Source: Chloroflexota bacterium (GTDB lineage: Bacteria > Chloroflexota > Ktedonobacteria > Ktedonobacterales > Ktedonobacteraceae). Taken from it: a stretch of 6,904 bases of DNA. Of this stretch, positions 4,651-6,904 are shown piece by piece. The translations under genes were made by a program, and so were the position numbers. The notes below the pieces were generated by a model. It saw only the letters and a list, made by a program, of their open reading frames with translations. It was not told where the DNA came from and ran no database searches. The stretch covers positions 1 through 6,904 of the forward strand of contig VBHV01000457.1 in the NCBI GenBank assembly GCA_005881995.1. Reading direction: 5' to 3'. How positions within the stretch are numbered: position 1 is the stretch's first letter; each line of letters opens with the position of its first letter.

Positions 4651-6001
4651 CGTCATGAAGCGGAGCGCCGGGGGCCTTCCGGTGCGAGGGGAGGGTTTCT
4701 CGCATCACCACGGAGACGACAACCCCAGAGAGGAAGGTCACTCCACCGATAACGCCGATGGCCCAGAAGATCCCGAACAGGTCGGCCAGGACCCCGGCCA
4801 GCAGCGCCCCGATGGCGTATCCACTGTCGCGCCAGAGCCGGTAGACGCCCACCGCCGAGGCACGCCAGTTCGGGTGGGCGACATCAGCGACCGCCGCGAG
4901 CAGCGTCGGATAGACCAGGGCTGTCCCCAGCCCAAGCAGGACCATCGTGAGTGCCCACCACTCAAACCCGTGGAGCAGCGGCAACAGCCCTATCGTGACG
5001 CCCTGCAGGAGCATTCCTCCCACTATCATGCCCTTGCGTCCAATGCGGTCTGAGAGCGCTCCTGTCAGCAGCTGCGTCGCTCCCCACACACCCGGATAGA
5101 TGCCCGCCAGCAGACCGATCTGCGCGATACTCAGACCTCCCGCGGCAAAAAAGAGCGGGAACACCCCCCAGGCCAGGCCGTCATTCAAGTTGTTGACCAG
5201 CCCGGCCTGACTGACCCCGAAGAGCGTCCGGTTCTTCCAGGAGGTCAGCAAGAAGATGTCCTTGAATGATGGTGCTTGAAGGCGATTACCGGTGGCATCC
5301 GTCAGCGGTGGTGCTGAACCTGCCGTTGGCCCGGAGGGATATGCCAGCAGTGCTGCTTCGTGATGGGCATGCCCATGGGACTCGCGCACAAACAGCAGCG
5401 ACAGCAGCAGACCTGTCAGGGCAAATCCGATGCCGAGCAGGAATGGCTGGGGCCGCAGTGCATACGTTGCGGCAAGATAGCCAGCAGCAATAGCCGCGAG
5501 CGAGACCGCGCCGTAGCCTGCCGCTTCGTTGAGTCCCATCGCCAGTCCCCGGCGGGCCGGACCCACCAGATCGATCTTCATGATGACGGTGGTGGACCAG
5601 CAGAGGCCCTGGTTGATGCCGAGCAGCACATTGGCAAAGACCACCCATCCCCAGGATGGAGCGTAGATGATCAACAACGGCACGGGCAGCCCGACGAGCC
5701 AGCCAGCTACTAGCACGCCCTTGCGCCCGATACGATCGCTGAGCCGACCCGCAAAGAGATTCGCGAGCGCTTTCACCACACCGAAGCTCACAATGAAGGA
5801 GAGCACTGCCGTGGTCGAAGCCAGGCCGAAGGTGCGTTGCCCCAGCAGCGGCACGATGCTGCGCTCCAGGCCCACCATGCCGCCGACAAACGCGTTGACG
5901 ATCACGAGCAGCGTGAACTGTCGCCAGTTGGCGCGCAGGCCAAGTTGCACTGCCGATGGTGCCCCTGAAGAGGAAACTATCTTCACGTCAGGAGATGGCA
6001 C
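4643..6001 (-). CDS. Major facilitator superfamily transporter, 12 predicted membrane segments
   Basis: This is a 452-residue inner-membrane secondary transporter. Each half carries the cytoplasmic loop 2-3 motif A: GRLSDRIGRKG (85-95) and GALSDRIGRKG (314-324), the normal sign of two six-helix repeats. Hydrophobic segments run from about residue 29 to 205 and from about 262 to 432. They are separated by a cytoplasmic loop of about 55 residues (206-260) that begins with RESHGHAHHEA, a cluster of four His. The second segment of the N-half (GINQGLCWSTTVIMKIDLVGPARRGLAMGLNEAAGYG, 128-164 region) is well conserved in look but does not reveal the substrate. Translation starts at GTG (5999-6001), 14 bases inside the upstream rhodanese-MBL gene, so the two are almost certainly co-transcribed and perhaps translationally coupled. 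That context makes a sulfur oxyanion or sulfane-sulfur related substrate plausible, but this is inference only. Drug, metal or sugar transport cannot be excluded. Confidence 0.9.
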   Translation of the reverse strand: MPSPDVKIVSSSGAPSAVQLGLRANWRQFTLLVIVNAFVGGMVGLERSIVPLLGQRTFGLASTTAVLSFIVSFGVVKALANLFAGRLSDRIGRKGVLVAGWLVGLPVPLLIIYAPSWGWVVFANVLLGINQGLCWSTTVIMKIDLVGPARRGLAMGLNEAAGYGAVSLAAIAAGYLAATYALRPQPFLLGIGFALTGLLLSLLFVRESHGHAHHEAALLAYPSGPTAGSAPPLTDATGNRLQAPSFKDIFLLTSWKNRTLFGVSQAGLVNNLNDGLAWGVFPLFFAAGGLSIAQIGLLAGIYPGVWGATQLLTGALSDRIGRKGMIVGGMLLQGVTIGLLPLLHGFEWWALTMVLLGLGTALVYPTLLAAVADVAHPNWRASAVGVYRLWRDSGYAIGALLAGVLADLFGIFWAIGVIGGVTFLSGVVVSVVMRETLPSHRKAPGAPLHDVS

Positions 6002-6904
6002 AGCGGTTCGCTCCTGCTTCTAGCTCGATCACGTCGTGATCAGGCATCAGGCCTGCTTCGTTGAGCCTCGTGATGCGTTCGTAGTTGGGCGGGGTCGGGG
6101 GAAGCAGCCTCAAAAGGGTCTCGATAAACGTCGTCCGCGTCTCATGAAGAATACCGACGTGCTCATCGATCTCGGAAAGCCGCGCGCCAATCGGCTCGCC
6201 ATCAAATGGCACGGGCTGGCTCGTGTGTCCTGGTAGGACGAGCGTCTCCGATGGGAGCGCGAGGAGCTTGTGCAGACTGTGGTAGAGAGAGGAAGAACGT
6301 CCTCGCGTTTCCTGCTCATCGGCGTGCAGGTCAGGACGCCCGATACCGGTGAGAAAGAGAGTGTCACCCGTAAAGAGGATGGTGTTGTTGAGCAGGTAAC
6401 AGGTGCTCTCCGGCGTGTGTCCCGGCGTTTGCAGCGCGGTCAACCTCAGGTGCGGGCTGGCGAGCGTGTCACCGTCGCGTATGGCCGTAAAGGGAAATGA
6501 CACGCGCTGCTGATCCGGCAGAAAGAGCATGGCGCTACTGCGTTCGGCAAGCTGGCGCGAGCGCGAGAGATGATCAGCGTGAATATGCGTGTCAAAGACG
6601 CTGGTGATCTGCCAACCGTACTTTGCTGCCAGGTCAAGATACACCTGTGGATCAAGCGCAGCGTCAATCACCATAGCCTCCTCACCCCAGCCGAAGAGGT
6701 ACGAGAGGCAGCCTTTGCCGGTGCGCCGCACCTGGATGATGCGGACGTCGTTCGCGTGTACAGGCACTTCAGCAACATTCCAGGCCAGGCTCCACGCCTT
6801 CATCCCCCCATCGAGAGAACACGCCTCTACCCCCCGTGCAGTCAGCCGCTCGGCGGCAATGAGGCTGGTTTTGCCAGCCGCACACACGGTCACAATCGGG
6901 ACAT
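5988..6904 (-). CDS. Rhodanese / metallo-beta-lactamase fusion, persulfide dioxygenase-like (5' end outside window)
   Basis: The reading frame is open to the window edge. Codons upstream of the GTG at 6891-6893 give VPI, which continues a rhodanese strand, so that GTG is not taken as the start. Numbered from that GTG, residues 1-45 are the end of a rhodanese domain: the active-site loop CAAGKTS has Cys4 as the sulfur-carrying residue, followed by SLDGGMKAW (26-34). Residues about 50-225 are a metallo-beta-lactamase domain: THIHADH (102-108), TPGHT (156-160), FTGDTLFLTGIGRPDL (174-189) and LPGH (220-223), giving the metal ligands His103, His105, Asp107, His108, His159, Asp177 and His223. The GRPDL segment resembles ETHE1- and CstB-type enzymes, which oxidise persulfides at a single iron. 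A C-terminal helical tail follows (240-301). The rhodanese-before-MBL order differs from CstB. A role in sulfane-sulfur oxidation or transfer is likely from family knowledge. A generic hydrolase is the alternative. Confidence 0.88.
   Translation of the reverse strand, partial: VPIVTVCAAGKTSLIAAERLTARGVEACSLDGGMKAWSLAWNVAEVPVHANDVRIIQVRRTGKGCLSYLFGWGEEAMVIDAALDPQVYLDLAAKYGWQITSVFDTHIHADHLSRSRQLAERSSAMLFLPDQQRVSFPFTAIRDGDTLASPHLRLTALQTPGHTPESTCYLLNNTILFTGDTLFLTGIGRPDLHADEQETRGRSSSLYHSLHKLLALPSETLVLPGHTSQPVPFDGEPIGARLSEIDEHVGILHETRTTFIETLLRLLPPTPPNYERITRLNEAGLMPDHDVIELEAGANRCAIS
6011..6015 (-). promoter_or_regulatory. Ribosome binding site supporting the GTG start of the MFS gene
   Basis: The minus strand reads AGGAG nine bases before the GTG at 5999-6001, inside the 3' end of the rhodanese-MBL gene. 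The next in-frame GTG (5984-5986) has no such site, so the overlapping start is preferred. Confidence 0.6.

Noticed and set aside
4604..5053. A 149-codon plus-strand reading frame opposite the MFS gene
   Set aside because: Its composition (rich in Arg, Asp, Gln, Pro) is what GC-rich antisense of a membrane protein gives, and the opposite strand encodes a clear MFS protein.

Overview
The window holds seven protein-coding loci, one of them broken, and no RNA gene, transposase or CRISPR array that I could see. Strong AGGAGG-type ribosome binding sites, a consensus sigma-70 promoter and the protein families present show that it is bacterial. A DUF5679-like zinc ribbon, NP-I phosphorylase family proteins and rhodanese/metallo-beta-lactamase fusions together suggest a Chloroflexota genome, perhaps Ktedonobacteria. 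That assignment is an inference from remembered family distributions, not something the sequence proves.

Layout. 1-290 (minus): the N-terminal half of transcription elongation factor GreA, cut by the window edge, with its own sigma-70 promoter (363-391) and a 5' leader that can form two hairpins. 452-1756 (minus): a membrane-anchored alpha/beta-hydrolase-fold protein. Its nucleophile and catalytic-histidine positions are both arginine, and its C-terminus carries a four-cysteine zinc ribbon. 1757-2008: a divergent intergenic region with nested inverted and tandem repeats. 2009-2881 (plus): a PanC (pantothenate synthetase) homologue in which many active-site positions differ from the family consensus. 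2873-3606 (minus): a nucleoside phosphorylase family gene that has lost an internal segment, including the expected VEMEAA motif, and changed frame, so it is called a pseudogene. 3770-6904 (minus): a likely operon transcribed in the order rhodanese-MBL fusion (5' end outside the window), 12-TM MFS transporter, SAM-dependent methyltransferase. The first two genes overlap by 14 bp and the last two are 45 bp apart.

How the parts fit. The rhodanese plus ETHE1/CstB-like metallo-hydrolase points to sulfane-sulfur (persulfide) handling, and the tightly coupled MFS protein may move a related product or substrate. The methyltransferase substrate is unknown. The left part (about 50% GC in sampled lines) and the part right of about 2880 (about 62-70% GC in sampled lines) differ in composition. 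The boundary falls where panC and the decayed phosphorylase gene converge and overlap, so the two halves may have different histories.

The observations most worth following are the double-arginine pseudo-hydrolase fused to a zinc ribbon, the divergently placed PanC with an altered active site, and the nested repeat between them.
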